A DNA stretch of 64,000 nucleotides, taken from NCBI RefSeq assembly GCF_001463885.1, contig NZ_BBWQ01000010.1:248001-312000 (forward strand), written 5' to 3'. This DNA is from Aureimonas altamirensis. Lineage in GTDB: Bacteria; Pseudomonadota; Alphaproteobacteria; Rhizobiales; Rhizobiaceae. The position numbers and the translations under genes were made by a program. Under the pieces are notes generated by a model. The model did no database searches. It was not told the origin of the DNA and saw nothing but the letters and a program-made list of their open reading frames with translations. Below, piece by piece: positions 16,975 to 25,856 of this stretch (its first letter is position 1; every line of letters begins with the position of its first letter).

Positions 16975-19900
16975 TTATGCTGCCGACTGCACGGACCAGA
17001 GGGCTTCCTGCGCGGGCAGCACCTTCTGCCGCCAGGCCGGGTCGATGCTGTTGTTCCAGTCGAGGGCGAGGTTGCCCTCCGCGCCGAGGAAGGTGTTCAT
17101 CTCGCCGATCAGCACCTGCAGCGCCGCACCCGTCAGCACTGCCCACCCGCTGCCGGCCCGTGCGACAAGCGAGATGTCGGCATAGCCGTCGACCTCGTTT
17201 CCGAAGGCCGAGACAAGCACGGAGTCATCACGCGTGCCGGTAAAGAACTCCTGGCCGTAGGACCCGTCGGACAGCGTCATGACGCGCTTGATCTCCAGCG
17301 CATTGCCCGTCATCGGCCGTAGCAGAAGATCGCGATAATCGACATCCATGAACAACAGGATGTCGCCGTTCTGGTCGGACTGCCTGCCGCCCGTACCGAT
17401 GTCCAGATTGTCGTTGTCGAAAGCACCCTCGAATACGAATGTGTCGCCTCCTGCTCCGCCGATCAGCACATCGTCGCCGCCGTCGCCGAACAGGATGTCG
17501 TGGCCTTCGCCGCCGAACATCACATCCATTCCACGGCCACCGTAAAGGATGTCGTCGCCGCCGAGCCCCGCGATCGAGTCGCTCCCCTCGCGGCCGATGA
17601 GTACGTTGGAGCCGCCATCGCCCGTCAGTGCGTCGTCGCCTGCCGAGCCTTCGAGGTTCTCGATACCGATCAGGCTGACGCCCCGTGCCGCGTCGACGGC
17701 GGTCGGCGCGCCACTTTGGGCAAACCGCATGCTGGATGTCGTGAACGCGTTGCCGAACAGATCCGTGCCGGCGCTCAAGGAAGCGACCACGCCCAGCAGC
17801 ATCTGGTTGGCACCGACGGTGGAGGCCAGCCGGGCGCTGACGATGTCTCCGCCGGCGCCGCCATCCACCACGCTGCCGCGGGAGATGGTGCTGGACGCCA
17901 GAGAGCCGGCCCCCAGAACGATCACGTCGTCGCCGGCGCCGCCGTAGAGCAGCGACTTGCCCGTATCGTCGAACAGGCAGTCATCGCCGTCTTCGCCGTA
18001 AAGGGCATCATTGCCGGAACTGCCGATCAGCGTATCGTTTCCGCCGCCGCCATAGATGAGATCGTCGCCATCGCCGCCATTGATGACATCGTTGTCGGCA
18101 CCGCCGACAAGAGAGTCGTTGCCCTCCTCGCCATAGAGCTTGCCGGGGCCTGCGCCACCCAGCACGGTGTCGTTTCCGGCGCCCGCATAGGCATAATCGG
18201 CGCCGGCGCCAAGGTCGATCAGGTCGTTCCCCTCACCACCCCAGACCGTATCGGCACCCTCACCGCCATAGAGACGGTCGTTGCCGGCATCGCCGGATAT
18301 GCGGTCGTCGCCGGCATCGCCGTAGATCAGGTCGTCGTCGAGGCCCCCGAAAAGAAGGTCGCCGCCGCCACCGCCGGATAGCGTGTCCGCGCCGACCCCG
18401 CCCATGATGGTGTCGGCACCGGCCTCGCCGGAGAGGCTGTCGGCATATTGCGAGGCGATATAGCCAGCCGGGATGAGCTTTTCGTCGGCAAGGTCGCCGA
18501 TGATGATGTCGTCGCCGTCGCCGCCGAGGATCGTGTCGAGGCCCAGCCCGCCTATGATCGAATCGTTTCCGGTCCGCATGTCGATGCGGTCGTTGCCGTC
18601 GCCCCCGTCGACGTAGCTGCCCTTTGCGAGCGCGGCGCCGATGCTGGACGTCATGCCCCCGGAGACAGAGTCGTTACCGTCTCCGGCGAGCACCGTATCG
18701 TTGAAGATCCAGGCGAATTGGTCCGCCCCGCCGAGGCCCACGAGAATGCTGCCGATGCCACCACGGAAGTCATCGGCATTCTGCGTTCCGACGATGCCCT
18801 CGACATTCTTCAGAATATCCGTGTTGCCCTTCAGGTCGTAGGTCCGCAATTCGGTGACGGCCGTATACTTGATCGGCTTGTTCTTGCCCTGCGCTTCTTC
18901 CTTGACGTAGCGATAGCCGATCTCGACGACACCCTTCTTGAAGACTTCGAAGCCGCCTCTTTTCCCGGGCGTGACGCTGATGCGGCCGTTCGACTTGTAG
19001 TAGCCCGAGTAGTCGACGATATCCTGCTCGACATATCCGGTTTTCTTGCTGGCGGCGGCGCCGGCATCCTGGCCGCCATCCACGCTCATCGCCCGTGCAG
19101 CGGCGATCACGCGGTCGCTTCCGGCGCCCATGGACAGCACGATGCCGCCTTCTTCGCCGACGACGTCGTCGACGTTTTCGATCCCATAAGTCGAGGTGAC
19201 GAGCTTCTTGTCGACCCACTCGGTCTTGCTGCGGGTAACCATTGCCACAGCCGGCGTAAGCATTCTGGCGTCGAAGGTCGTGCTGGCCGCTCCGTCGCTG
19301 AACTTCAGTACCGTCGGCAGGACCGGGCGGTTCGAGCTCTTCTTGCCGCTGCCGACATTCTCGCGCACTTCCTGCTCGACGCCGGTAAACGGGGTGGCAA
19401 AGGTTACATATTGCGTCACATCGACGGTGTCGCCGGCTTTGCCGACATTGTAATCCTTGGTGCCGACGGCAAACGGATCCCAGCCCTCGCTGGCCTGGTC
19501 GCTATTCGAGAACTGGTAGCTCCGCCCGCTCCGCATACCGTTGCGGACGTCGCCGCCGATCTCCCATCCCATCATTTCCGCGTCGGCATCCAGTTGCCGC
19601 GTGACGTAGACGGTTACCCGGTCGACCTTGGCCTCGTCCTTCAACTGGGCGGCCTGCGCCCGGTAGGCCTTGCGCTCGGATTCGGAGAAGCGGCTTTCGA
19701 AGCCGTCATCCCAGAACGCCAGCACCGCTGCCACCTTCTTTTCGTCAGCATTGCTGTACGCATAGCGCGGGTTGTTGCGGTAGGCCGGGTCGGTATCCAG
19801 CTTCGTGCCGTAGGAGGCCAGGATCTCGCCCTGCATGAAGGACATGTCCGTCAGCCCCTTGCCGGCCATGGTCATCAGGCTGGTAACGATGTTGATGACC

Positions 19901-21318
19901 GGCAGGCCGTTGAAGACCGCCTCGTTTCCCCGCTGCCTGTAATATGTCGTAATCGCCCGATCGCCGAGCCAGCCCGTCTTCTTGTAGCGGGCATCGGCTG
20001 CGTCGGCCATGTCGTAGTACATGTCGGCAACCGCGAACGACGAGAAGTTGGCGGTGGCCAGCAACGCTGCCGGCAGCACGCCGACGCCGGACGCCGCCAT
20101 GGCCATGATCGCGACGGTCATGCCCGTCTGGAATGCGATGTCCACGCTTGCGGCGGCGATCAGCCGGTTGTCCGCGTCGTTGAACTTCATATTGGTCAAC
20201 GTCATGATCGACGCGGTGGTGTTGAGTACCTGCGCGGCGCCGGCAAGGAACGTCGCCGACCCCTTGAACAGAGGGGTGGCCCCCATCACCGGATCGATGA
20301 TGCCCGCCGCGCCGAAAGCCGGGCGCGACAAATTTATGGCGCTGGCGGCATATTTTAGGGCGTTGATGTCTTTCTCAAGACCCGTCTTCTCGGTGTTGTC
20401 CAGCGCACGCGCCACGATAGCCGCAACGTAGAGGGCGGCAAGCGTAACATGGCCGGCAAGGCCGACCCATCCGGCGGCCGTGATACCGGAACTTTCGCCC
20501 GTCTGGCCGCCGCTTGTGGGGGCGTTGGCGGCGGAAGCGTTCATTCCCAGCATCACCGCGAAACCCAGTTCCGCGGCAAGCTGCGTCCACATCACGATCA
20601 GCGTCGCAATGTTGCTGCCGCCCTTTTCAGGGTCGTTCAAGTCCAGATCGAGGGTGGTGCCGATTGCACCCACCAGCGCCACGGGAACGGTAGCGGCCTG
20701 CAGTATAAGGGCCTGCCGGGATTCGAACGCCGTTGGTTTCACGGCGACCGGCGTGATGACCTTGCCCTTGGCGGTGAACGCGTACGTGAAATATTTCGAT
20801 GAATCCGAAATTCTTGCAATCGCGGCATCGGAGCCGCTATTGAGCGCCTGTTGAAGAGAGAGATAATCGAGTGCCTGATCGGCGATACCGGCAAGCCGCA
20901 GCATACGCCCGGTCTGCCAGACGGTCAGGTTCCAGCTATCCAGGTAATCGTCCGGATACGCGCGCTGTTCGGGTGTCAGGCCGCTCCAGAACGCCTTGAA
21001 GTCGCCGAACTTTCCCGTGGTCTCGAATTGCTGGGTCTGCCAAAGCTTCTCCAGCGCCGCCATCCGGGCGGCTTCACTGGCCGCAGCCTCCAGGAGATCT
21101 CCCACCCCCTGCGTCTGCGATTGCGATGACGTCGAACCAGTGCCGCTGCCAAGCCCCAGCTCCGTTGCCAGCCCGTCGATGGCGGACGACACGCGTGCGA
21201 GATAGCTCCTGCCGGCAGCGATCCGCTGCAAATCAGACTGCAAGCCAAGTTGTTTTTCAAGAACGTCGTAGGCGGTCTTCTGGACGGTCGACGCCTGCAC
21301 GCTGGCTTTTGCTGGCAT
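16975..21318 (-). CDS. RTX pore-forming-type toxin (HlyA-like)
   Basis: 1447 residues. The N-terminal half has amphipathic and hydrophobic segments (about 205-225, 240-260, 285-310, 375-430) as in membrane-inserting RTX toxins. Residues about 760-850 resemble the acylated region of E. coli HlyA, including DIVDYSGYYKSNGRI and YRYVKEE; Lys806 lines up by recall with HlyA Lys690. Glycine/Asp nonapeptide repeats occupy about 876-1139 and 1224-1297. A 150-residue C-terminus without repeats would hold the type I secretion signal. GGGAG precedes the ATG. A dedicated acyltransferase, exporter ATPase and adaptor lie directly upstream, so a secreted, Ca2+-folded, fatty-acylated cytolysin is the best reading. 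Target cells are unknown. Confidence 0.88.
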   Translation of the reverse strand: MPAKASVQASTVQKTAYDVLEKQLGLQSDLQRIAAGRSYLARVSSAIDGLATELGLGSGTGSTSSQSQTQGVGDLLEAAASEAARMAALEKLWQTQQFETTGKFGDFKAFWSGLTPEQRAYPDDYLDSWNLTVWQTGRMLRLAGIADQALDYLSLQQALNSGSDAAIARISDSSKYFTYAFTAKGKVITPVAVKPTAFESRQALILQAATVPVALVGAIGTTLDLDLNDPEKGGSNIATLIVMWTQLAAELGFAVMLGMNASAANAPTSGGQTGESSGITAAGWVGLAGHVTLAALYVAAIVARALDNTEKTGLEKDINALKYAASAINLSRPAFGAAGIIDPVMGATPLFKGSATFLAGAAQVLNTTASIMTLTNMKFNDADNRLIAAASVDIAFQTGMTVAIMAMAASGVGVLPAALLATANFSSFAVADMYYDMADAADARYKKTGWLGDRAITTYYRQRGNEAVFNGLPVINIVTSLMTMAGKGLTDMSFMQGEILASYGTKLDTDPAYRNNPRYAYSNADEKKVAAVLAFWDDGFESRFSESERKAYRAQAAQLKDEAKVDRVTVYVTRQLDADAEMMGWEIGGDVRNGMRSGRSYQFSNSDQASEGWDPFAVGTKDYNVGKAGDTVDVTQYVTFATPFTGVEQEVRENVGSGKKSSNRPVLPTVLKFSDGAASTTFDARMLTPAVAMVTRSKTEWVDKKLVTSTYGIENVDDVVGEEGGIVLSMGAGSDRVIAAARAMSVDGGQDAGAAASKKTGYVEQDIVDYSGYYKSNGRISVTPGKRGGFEVFKKGVVEIGYRYVKEEAQGKNKPIKYTAVTELRTYDLKGNTDILKNVEGIVGTQNADDFRGGIGSILVGLGGADQFAWIFNDTVLAGDGNDSVSGGMTSSIGAALAKGSYVDGGDGNDRIDMRTGNDSIIGGLGLDTILGGDGDDIIIGDLADEKLIPAGYIASQYADSLSGEAGADTIMGGVGADTLSGGGGGDLLFGGLDDDLIYGDAGDDRISGDAGNDRLYGGEGADTVWGGEGNDLIDLGAGADYAYAGAGNDTVLGGAGPGKLYGEEGNDSLVGGADNDVINGGDGDDLIYGGGGNDTLIGSSGNDALYGEDGDDCLFDDTGKSLLYGGAGDDVIVLGAGSLASSTISRGSVVDGGAGGDIVSARLASTVGANQMLLGVVASLSAGTDLFGNAFTTSSMRFAQSGAPTAVDAARGVSLIGIENLEGSAGDDALTGDGGSNVLIGREGSDSIAGLGGDDILYGGRGMDVMFGGEGHDILFGDGGDDVLIGGAGGDTFVFEGAFDNDNLDIGTGGRQSDQNGDILLFMDVDYRDLLLRPMTGNALEIKRVMTLSDGSYGQEFFTGTRDDSVLVSAFGNEVDGYADISLVARAGSGWAVLTGAALQVLIGEMNTFLGAEGNLALDWNNSIDPAWRQKVLPAQEALWSVQSAA
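17430..17650 (-). repeat. RTX nonapeptide repeat block 2 (within the toxin gene)
   Basis: Tandem GGxGxDxLx-type units, for example GLGGDDILYGG, GGEGHDILFG and DGGDDVLIGGAGGD. They form the second parallel beta-roll, about residues 1224-1297, just before the secretion region. Confidence 0.9.
17903..18693 (-). repeat. RTX nonapeptide repeat block 1 (within the toxin gene)
   Basis: A long run of GGxGxDxUx units (such as GGDGDDIIIG, GGEGADTVWG and GGDGDDLIYG), about residues 876-1139, which bind Ca2+ after secretion. At the DNA level this gives a degenerate 27-base periodicity. Confidence 0.92.
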
Positions 21319-21344
21319 AGCTCTACTCCCAATTTAAAAATATC

Positions 21345-21926
21345 TTATGAGAAACGCAGCATTCCTGATTCAACGAGGTGATCCCGCGGGCCGAAAGCGG
21401 CCTCGTAATTCTGCAGGAAATCCTTTCTGTTATGTCGGCGAAGAACTTCAGGACTATCGGGATTGAAGTATTCCACCACCTTCGCCGTCTCCTCCCCGGC
21501 ATGAAGGCGTAGCGCCCGCACCACGATATGCGTCTGCCTGAAATGGCTCCTGATGTACCGGTACATCGACGGGAAATGGCCGAATGGCGCGACGCAATCG
21601 ACGATCCAGACCCTGTCCCCGGAACTCCAATCCTCCTGCGACAGGGAATTGGGGTTCTTCAGGTAGCGGCGCTCGGCCTCCGGGCTCAGACTTGCCCAGG
21701 ACAGGAAGCCGAGAGGCCGGTGCTCGTCTTCGAACAGGGCAAAGGAACCGGCCCTGATCCCCGGCAGCACATGCTCGTTCAGCAGCCAGACCGGCCATTT
21801 GCAGTGGAGCGGGCACCGCAGCCAGAGCCAGGTGACATATCCGAATATCGAAGCGGCCTCCGCTTCGGACATATCCTTACCCGGAGCACGGACCCTGCAC
21901 TGACCCTCACCGGCGGACGGGCTCAT
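21345..21926 (-). CDS. hlyC: RTX toxin-activating lysine acyltransferase (HlyC-like)
   Basis: 193 residues. It matches the HlyC family throughout: FGYVTWLWL, PLHCKWPVW, LSWASLS, DWSSGDRVWIVD and VAPFG. The catalytic His41 and Asp110 are both present and separated by 69 residues, as His23 and Asp92 are in HlyC. The Ser that precedes the His in HlyC (position 20) is Cys38 here. The enzyme would transfer a fatty acyl group from acyl-ACP to toxin lysines in the cytoplasm. The ATG at 21926 is used because GGGAGG stands upstream; family similarity starts at about residue 19. It lies 26 bases upstream of the toxin gene. Confidence 0.9.
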   Translation of the reverse strand: MSPSAGEGQCRVRAPGKDMSEAEAASIFGYVTWLWLRCPLHCKWPVWLLNEHVLPGIRAGSFALFEDEHRPLGFLSWASLSPEAERRYLKNPNSLSQEDWSSGDRVWIVDCVAPFGHFPSMYRYIRSHFRQTHIVVRALRLHAGEETAKVVEYFNPDSPEVLRRHNRKDFLQNYEAAFGPRDHLVESGMLRFS

Positions 21927-22175
21927 AATCGCCCCTCCCGAACAACGGGGCGCAGTGCCCATAGAGTGAAGGCTGCGACGCGCTGGAAATACCCGGCAAT
22001 GCAAGACGGCATAACGCCGTTCGTATTTGAAGAAACGACATTTCTACACTCTTTGATAAATAAAAACTTCAACCAATATCGATACGCTATTCCCGCTCAG
22101 TCTTCTTTTCAATGCTTTCTAAGATTGAAAATATTATTGTTTTTCAACTTCTAATTTAGTTCCCCACCGCTCCTG
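21927..22175 (-). promoter_or_regulatory. AT-rich spacer between hlyD and hlyC, candidate internal promoter region
   Basis: A 249-base spacer whose part 22017-22160 is strikingly AT-rich against its GC-rich surroundings. On the minus strand a possible -35 TTGAAG and -10 TGTAGA stand 18 bases apart. No credible coding frame runs through it. It would let hlyC and the toxin be expressed apart from the exporter genes. The promoter elements are guesses from sequence. Confidence 0.35.
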
Positions 22176-23582
22176 TCAGCGCTCCCTCAGGCTGTCATGG
22201 AGATAGACGTTCAAGGGAGACAGGAAGTATTCGATGATGCGCCGGCTGCCGATCTTGACCTCGGCCGAAACGCTCATGCCCGGCGACAGGGTAATCGAGG
22301 GCGGCGTCTCGTCGACGACGATGCGCATGGCATAGACGGGCCCGCTGTTTTCCGTATCGATGGAGTCCGTCGACAGGGTACGGATCGTTCCCTTGACGAG
22401 GCCGTATCGCGTGAACTCGAACGCATCGACCTTGATCTCGACTTCCATGCCGGGCCGAACGAAGCCGACATCCTTGTTGGGAAGCATCGCCTCCACCTCG
22501 ATCGGGTCGGATTTCGGAACGACGATCATCAGGCTCTGCGCCTCTTGCACAACGCCGCCTTCCGTCTTGACGACGACCTGCTGGACGGTGCCGTCCACCG
22601 GTGCCGCAAGATGCATCATCTGATTGCGCCTCACCGCCTTTTCGAGATCCTTTTCTAGAGAGCGCCGCTCTTCCCGGGCGCGATGTAGCGTATCGAGCGT
22701 CGTCAGGCGCCAGCGGGCCAGGACAGTGCCCTTCTGCCGCAACAGCAACTCCCGCGAGGCAGAGGCCTTGCGCGCATCGAACTGCTGGGCGACCAGCTCC
22801 CGCTCCTGCGACAGACGAAACTGCTCCTTGTCGAGATACTGGCTGCGCGCCACGAATTCCTTGGACGACAGGGAGCGCAGGTTTGCCGAAATTTCCCGCG
22901 ACAGCGGCACCATGCGCTCCAGCGCCCGCACCGACGCCTTCGCGGCGGCCAACTGCGTATCGAGCTGGCTCATCTCGCTGTTCTTCTCGTCGATCTCGCT
23001 GCGCATGGACCGGTAGCTGCCCATCAGGCGGACATTGGCCGCCTCGATGGTTTCCGCCGGAAGGTCCGCCAGCGTGGCGTCCAGAGGTTCGGGCCGGATG
23101 TTGCGCTGCATGCAGTCCAGCATCGCGGCGGCGATGGCCTCGTCGATACGCCGGGCCTCGATATCGCCGGAGATCCGCGCCACATCGGCTTCCGTCAGGC
23201 TGCTGTCGAAATCGATCAGCGGATCGCCTCTGCTCACCGCCTGCCCATCCTTCACGTGGATCGTCTTGACGACCGCCAGTTCGGCGGCCTGGATGGTTTT
23301 GCTGCCGCTGCCCGGAACGACCTTGCCGCGACCGATGGCGACAACGTCGATGCGGCCGATGATGGACCAGCCGAGCGCCAGCACCAGCATGATCAGAAGG
23401 CCCCACAACAGCCGCCTGGGCAGGGGATGCACCGGCGTATCGCGCAGCGACAAGGCCGCCGGCAGAAACTCGAGCTCCTCTGCGGTGCGGCGCTCGGCGT
23501 CCATGCCGCGGCGCGCCGACCATGCCTCGGAAAATGCCTCGCGGTAACGCGTCAGAAGAGAGCGCAGCGCATGAACGATCAT
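22176..23582 (-). CDS. hlyD: Type I secretion periplasmic adaptor (HlyD-like)
   Basis: 468 residues: a cytoplasmic N-terminus, one TM helix (about 61-80, RLLWGLLIMLVLALGW), a lipoyl half-motif (GRGKVVPGSGSKTIQ), a long coiled-coil alpha-hairpin (about 130-310) and a C-terminal beta-barrel (TRYGLVKGTIRTLS, PGMSVSAEVKIG, closing with NVYLHDSLRER). It links the inner-membrane ABC exporter to an outer-membrane TolC channel. The ATG at 23582 follows the hlyB stop by four bases. No TolC gene is in the window, so a remote one must be used, as is usual for such systems. Confidence 0.92.
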   Translation of the reverse strand: MIVHALRSLLTRYREAFSEAWSARRGMDAERRTAEELEFLPAALSLRDTPVHPLPRRLLWGLLIMLVLALGWSIIGRIDVVAIGRGKVVPGSGSKTIQAAELAVVKTIHVKDGQAVSRGDPLIDFDSSLTEADVARISGDIEARRIDEAIAAAMLDCMQRNIRPEPLDATLADLPAETIEAANVRLMGSYRSMRSEIDEKNSEMSQLDTQLAAAKASVRALERMVPLSREISANLRSLSSKEFVARSQYLDKEQFRLSQERELVAQQFDARKASASRELLLRQKGTVLARWRLTTLDTLHRAREERRSLEKDLEKAVRRNQMMHLAAPVDGTVQQVVVKTEGGVVQEAQSLMIVVPKSDPIEVEAMLPNKDVGFVRPGMEVEIKVDAFEFTRYGLVKGTIRTLSTDSIDTENSGPVYAMRIVVDETPPSITLSPGMSVSAEVKIGSRRIIEYFLSPLNVYLHDSLRER

Positions 23583-23586
23583 CGCG

Positions 23587-25728
23587 TCAGTCCCTTCCCG
23601 TTGCCTGCAGGGCGCACAAATGGGCATAGATGCCGTCGGGCCGCGCCACGAGTTCGTCGTGGCTGCCCGTCTCGCGGACCTCGCCCCGGTCCATCACGAT
23701 GATCGTGTCGGCGTGGCGTACCGCCGACAGGCGATGCGCGATGATGACCACGGTCCGCCCCCGGCAGATCGCCGCCATGTTCTGCCGGATAATATGCTCG
23801 GATTCGTAGTCGAGAGCGCTTGTCGCTTCGTCGAGGATAAGAATGCGCGGATCGCCGATGAGCGCCCGGGCGATGGCCACCCGTTGCCGCTGCCCCCCGG
23901 ACAGGGAAGCGCCGCGCTCGCCGACGATGGTGTCGTAGCCTTCCGGCAGTTCCAGGATGAAATCATGTGCGCCCGCCGCGCGTGCGGCCGCGATGACCTG
24001 CTCCATCGACGCGCCGGGCTCGGTCAAGGCGATGTTGTCGCGCAGCGAGCGATGGAACAGAAGGTTTTCCTGCTGCACGACGCCGATCTGCCGTCGCAGC
24101 GACGCGGCTTCTGCCAGAGCGATGTCGTGGCCATCGACCAGGATTCGTCCGCGTTCGGGAACATGCATGCGCTGGATCAGATGTGCCGTCGTGCTTTTGC
24201 CAGAGCCCGACCGTCCCGCGATGCCCACCACCTGCCCCGCCCGGATCGACAGGTTGATATCCCGCAGCACCTCGGGCCCATCGAGGCGATATCGAAACGA
24301 CACCCGCTCGAAAAGGATGTCGCCCCGCAGGCGCGGCATGACGGACCGCGAGACACCGGCCGTTTCGGCCGGTGCGTTCAACACGTCGGCCAGCCGCTGC
24401 ATGGAGATGCCCGTCTGCTGGAAGTTGATCCATAGTTGGGCGAGCCGCAGGATCGGCTGCGCGACGCGCCCCGCCAGCATGTTGAAGGCGATCAACTGCC
24501 CGACCGAAAGCTCGCCGGAAATGACATAGCGGGCGCCGAACCACAGGGTCAGGACATTGACCACCTTGCCGACGAGGCCGACGGATTCATTGGCCGCGAT
24601 GGACAATTGCTGCGTGCGGAAGTTGGCGTGGACGTAGCCGGCCGTCTGCTCTTCCCAGCGGCGGGCGACATGCGGCTCCACCGCCATCGCCTTCACCGTT
24701 TCGATGCCGGTTACCGACTCGACCAGGAAGGATTGGTTCTCGGCGCCGCGCCGGAAGGTTTCGTCCAGCCGCGCCTTGAGCGGCGGCGTGACGACGAACG
24801 ATATCAACGCATAGACCGGAAGCGACAGAACGACGATCAGCGTCAGGACCTTGCTGTAAAACAGCATCACGACCACGAACACGACCGAGAACAGGCAATC
24901 CAGCATGACGGTGATGACATTACCCGTCAGGAAGGCGCGGATGTTTTCCAGTTCGCGGACGCGGGCGACCGAATCTCCCACGCGCCGGCTTTGGAAATAG
25001 GCCATGGGCAGCGCGATCAGATGCCGGAACAGCCGTGCGCTGAGCTCGACGTCGATGCGCGACGTCGTATGGGTGAAGACGTAGCCACGGATGAAGCTGA
25101 GGAACGTTTCGAAGATGCCGATGCACAGCAGCCCGATCGCCAGCGTATCCAGCGTGGTCAGGCTGCCGTGGATGACAACCTTGTCCATGACGACCTGGAA
25201 GAAGATGGGCGTCAGCAGCGCAACGATCTGCATCGCAAAGGACGCTGCGAACACTTCGCCCAGAAGGCGGCGATACTTCACCATGGCCGGGATGAACCAG
25301 GTGAAGTCGAACCGCGTCATCTCGCCGCCGCGGCCCAGCATCGCCTGCGCCAGCACCACGCGGCCGGACCAGCGGGCGAAAAGTGCGTCGACCGGCACCC
25401 AGGCCGGGTGGCCGACGGCCGGATCCTGGATCAGGGCGCGGCCGCGGGCCGTGTCCACACGGGCCAGCACGAAGAACCGGCCGTCCGTATCGATTGCGAT
25501 GGCCGGCAGCGGCAATTGCGCCAGCCGATCGGGCGCCGACATCGTGCCGCGCGCCCGCAGGCCGGCTGCGCGCGCGGCCAGAAGCAGTTCCGTTTCACCG
25601 AAAGCGCCATCGGAGGCGCGAAAGCGATGCGCCAGGTTTTCGGCCGAAACCGGGATGCTGTGAAGCGCAGCAAGAATGACGAGGCATTCCAGCGCGCCAT
25701 TGGACGAAATGGCGACGTCGGGGGACAT
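23587..25728 (-). CDS. hlyB: Type I secretion ABC exporter (HlyB-like)
   Basis: 713 residues, against 707 in HlyB. Domains are an N-terminal C39 peptidase-like domain (1-130), a six-helix ABC membrane domain (about 150-430) and a nucleotide-binding domain (about 470-713) with Walker A GRSGSGKST, signature LSGGQRQR and Walker B ILILDEATSALD. In the peptidase-like domain the position aligned to the catalytic Cys is Gly (SSNGALE), so it should be non-cleaving, as in RTX exporters. The ATG at 25728 aligns with HlyB; a longer frame to 25881 has no family match. First gene of the B-D-C-A set. Confidence 0.93.
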   Translation of the reverse strand: MSPDVAISSNGALECLVILAALHSIPVSAENLAHRFRASDGAFGETELLLAARAAGLRARGTMSAPDRLAQLPLPAIAIDTDGRFFVLARVDTARGRALIQDPAVGHPAWVPVDALFARWSGRVVLAQAMLGRGGEMTRFDFTWFIPAMVKYRRLLGEVFAASFAMQIVALLTPIFFQVVMDKVVIHGSLTTLDTLAIGLLCIGIFETFLSFIRGYVFTHTTSRIDVELSARLFRHLIALPMAYFQSRRVGDSVARVRELENIRAFLTGNVITVMLDCLFSVVFVVVMLFYSKVLTLIVVLSLPVYALISFVVTPPLKARLDETFRRGAENQSFLVESVTGIETVKAMAVEPHVARRWEEQTAGYVHANFRTQQLSIAANESVGLVGKVVNVLTLWFGARYVISGELSVGQLIAFNMLAGRVAQPILRLAQLWINFQQTGISMQRLADVLNAPAETAGVSRSVMPRLRGDILFERVSFRYRLDGPEVLRDINLSIRAGQVVGIAGRSGSGKSTTAHLIQRMHVPERGRILVDGHDIALAEAASLRRQIGVVQQENLLFHRSLRDNIALTEPGASMEQVIAAARAAGAHDFILELPEGYDTIVGERGASLSGGQRQRVAIARALIGDPRILILDEATSALDYESEHIIRQNMAAICRGRTVVIIAHRLSAVRHADTIIVMDRGEVRETGSHDELVARPDGIYAHLCALQATGRD

Positions 25729-25856
25729 GAGGGTAAAAGCCCGAACTAGACTTAAAACTATCCAGTTACGGTATCGGCTTTCAGACCTTGCGCAATGAAC
25801 CCTCGGTTTCGCCAAGTATTTATTTATGCAAACGCCAATAGCTATCGGCGCAAAAA

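Noticed and set aside
17430-18693. Tandem repeats that could be mistaken for a CRISPR array
   Set aside because: The units are about 27 bases, degenerate and contiguous with no unique spacers, and encode RTX nonapeptides.
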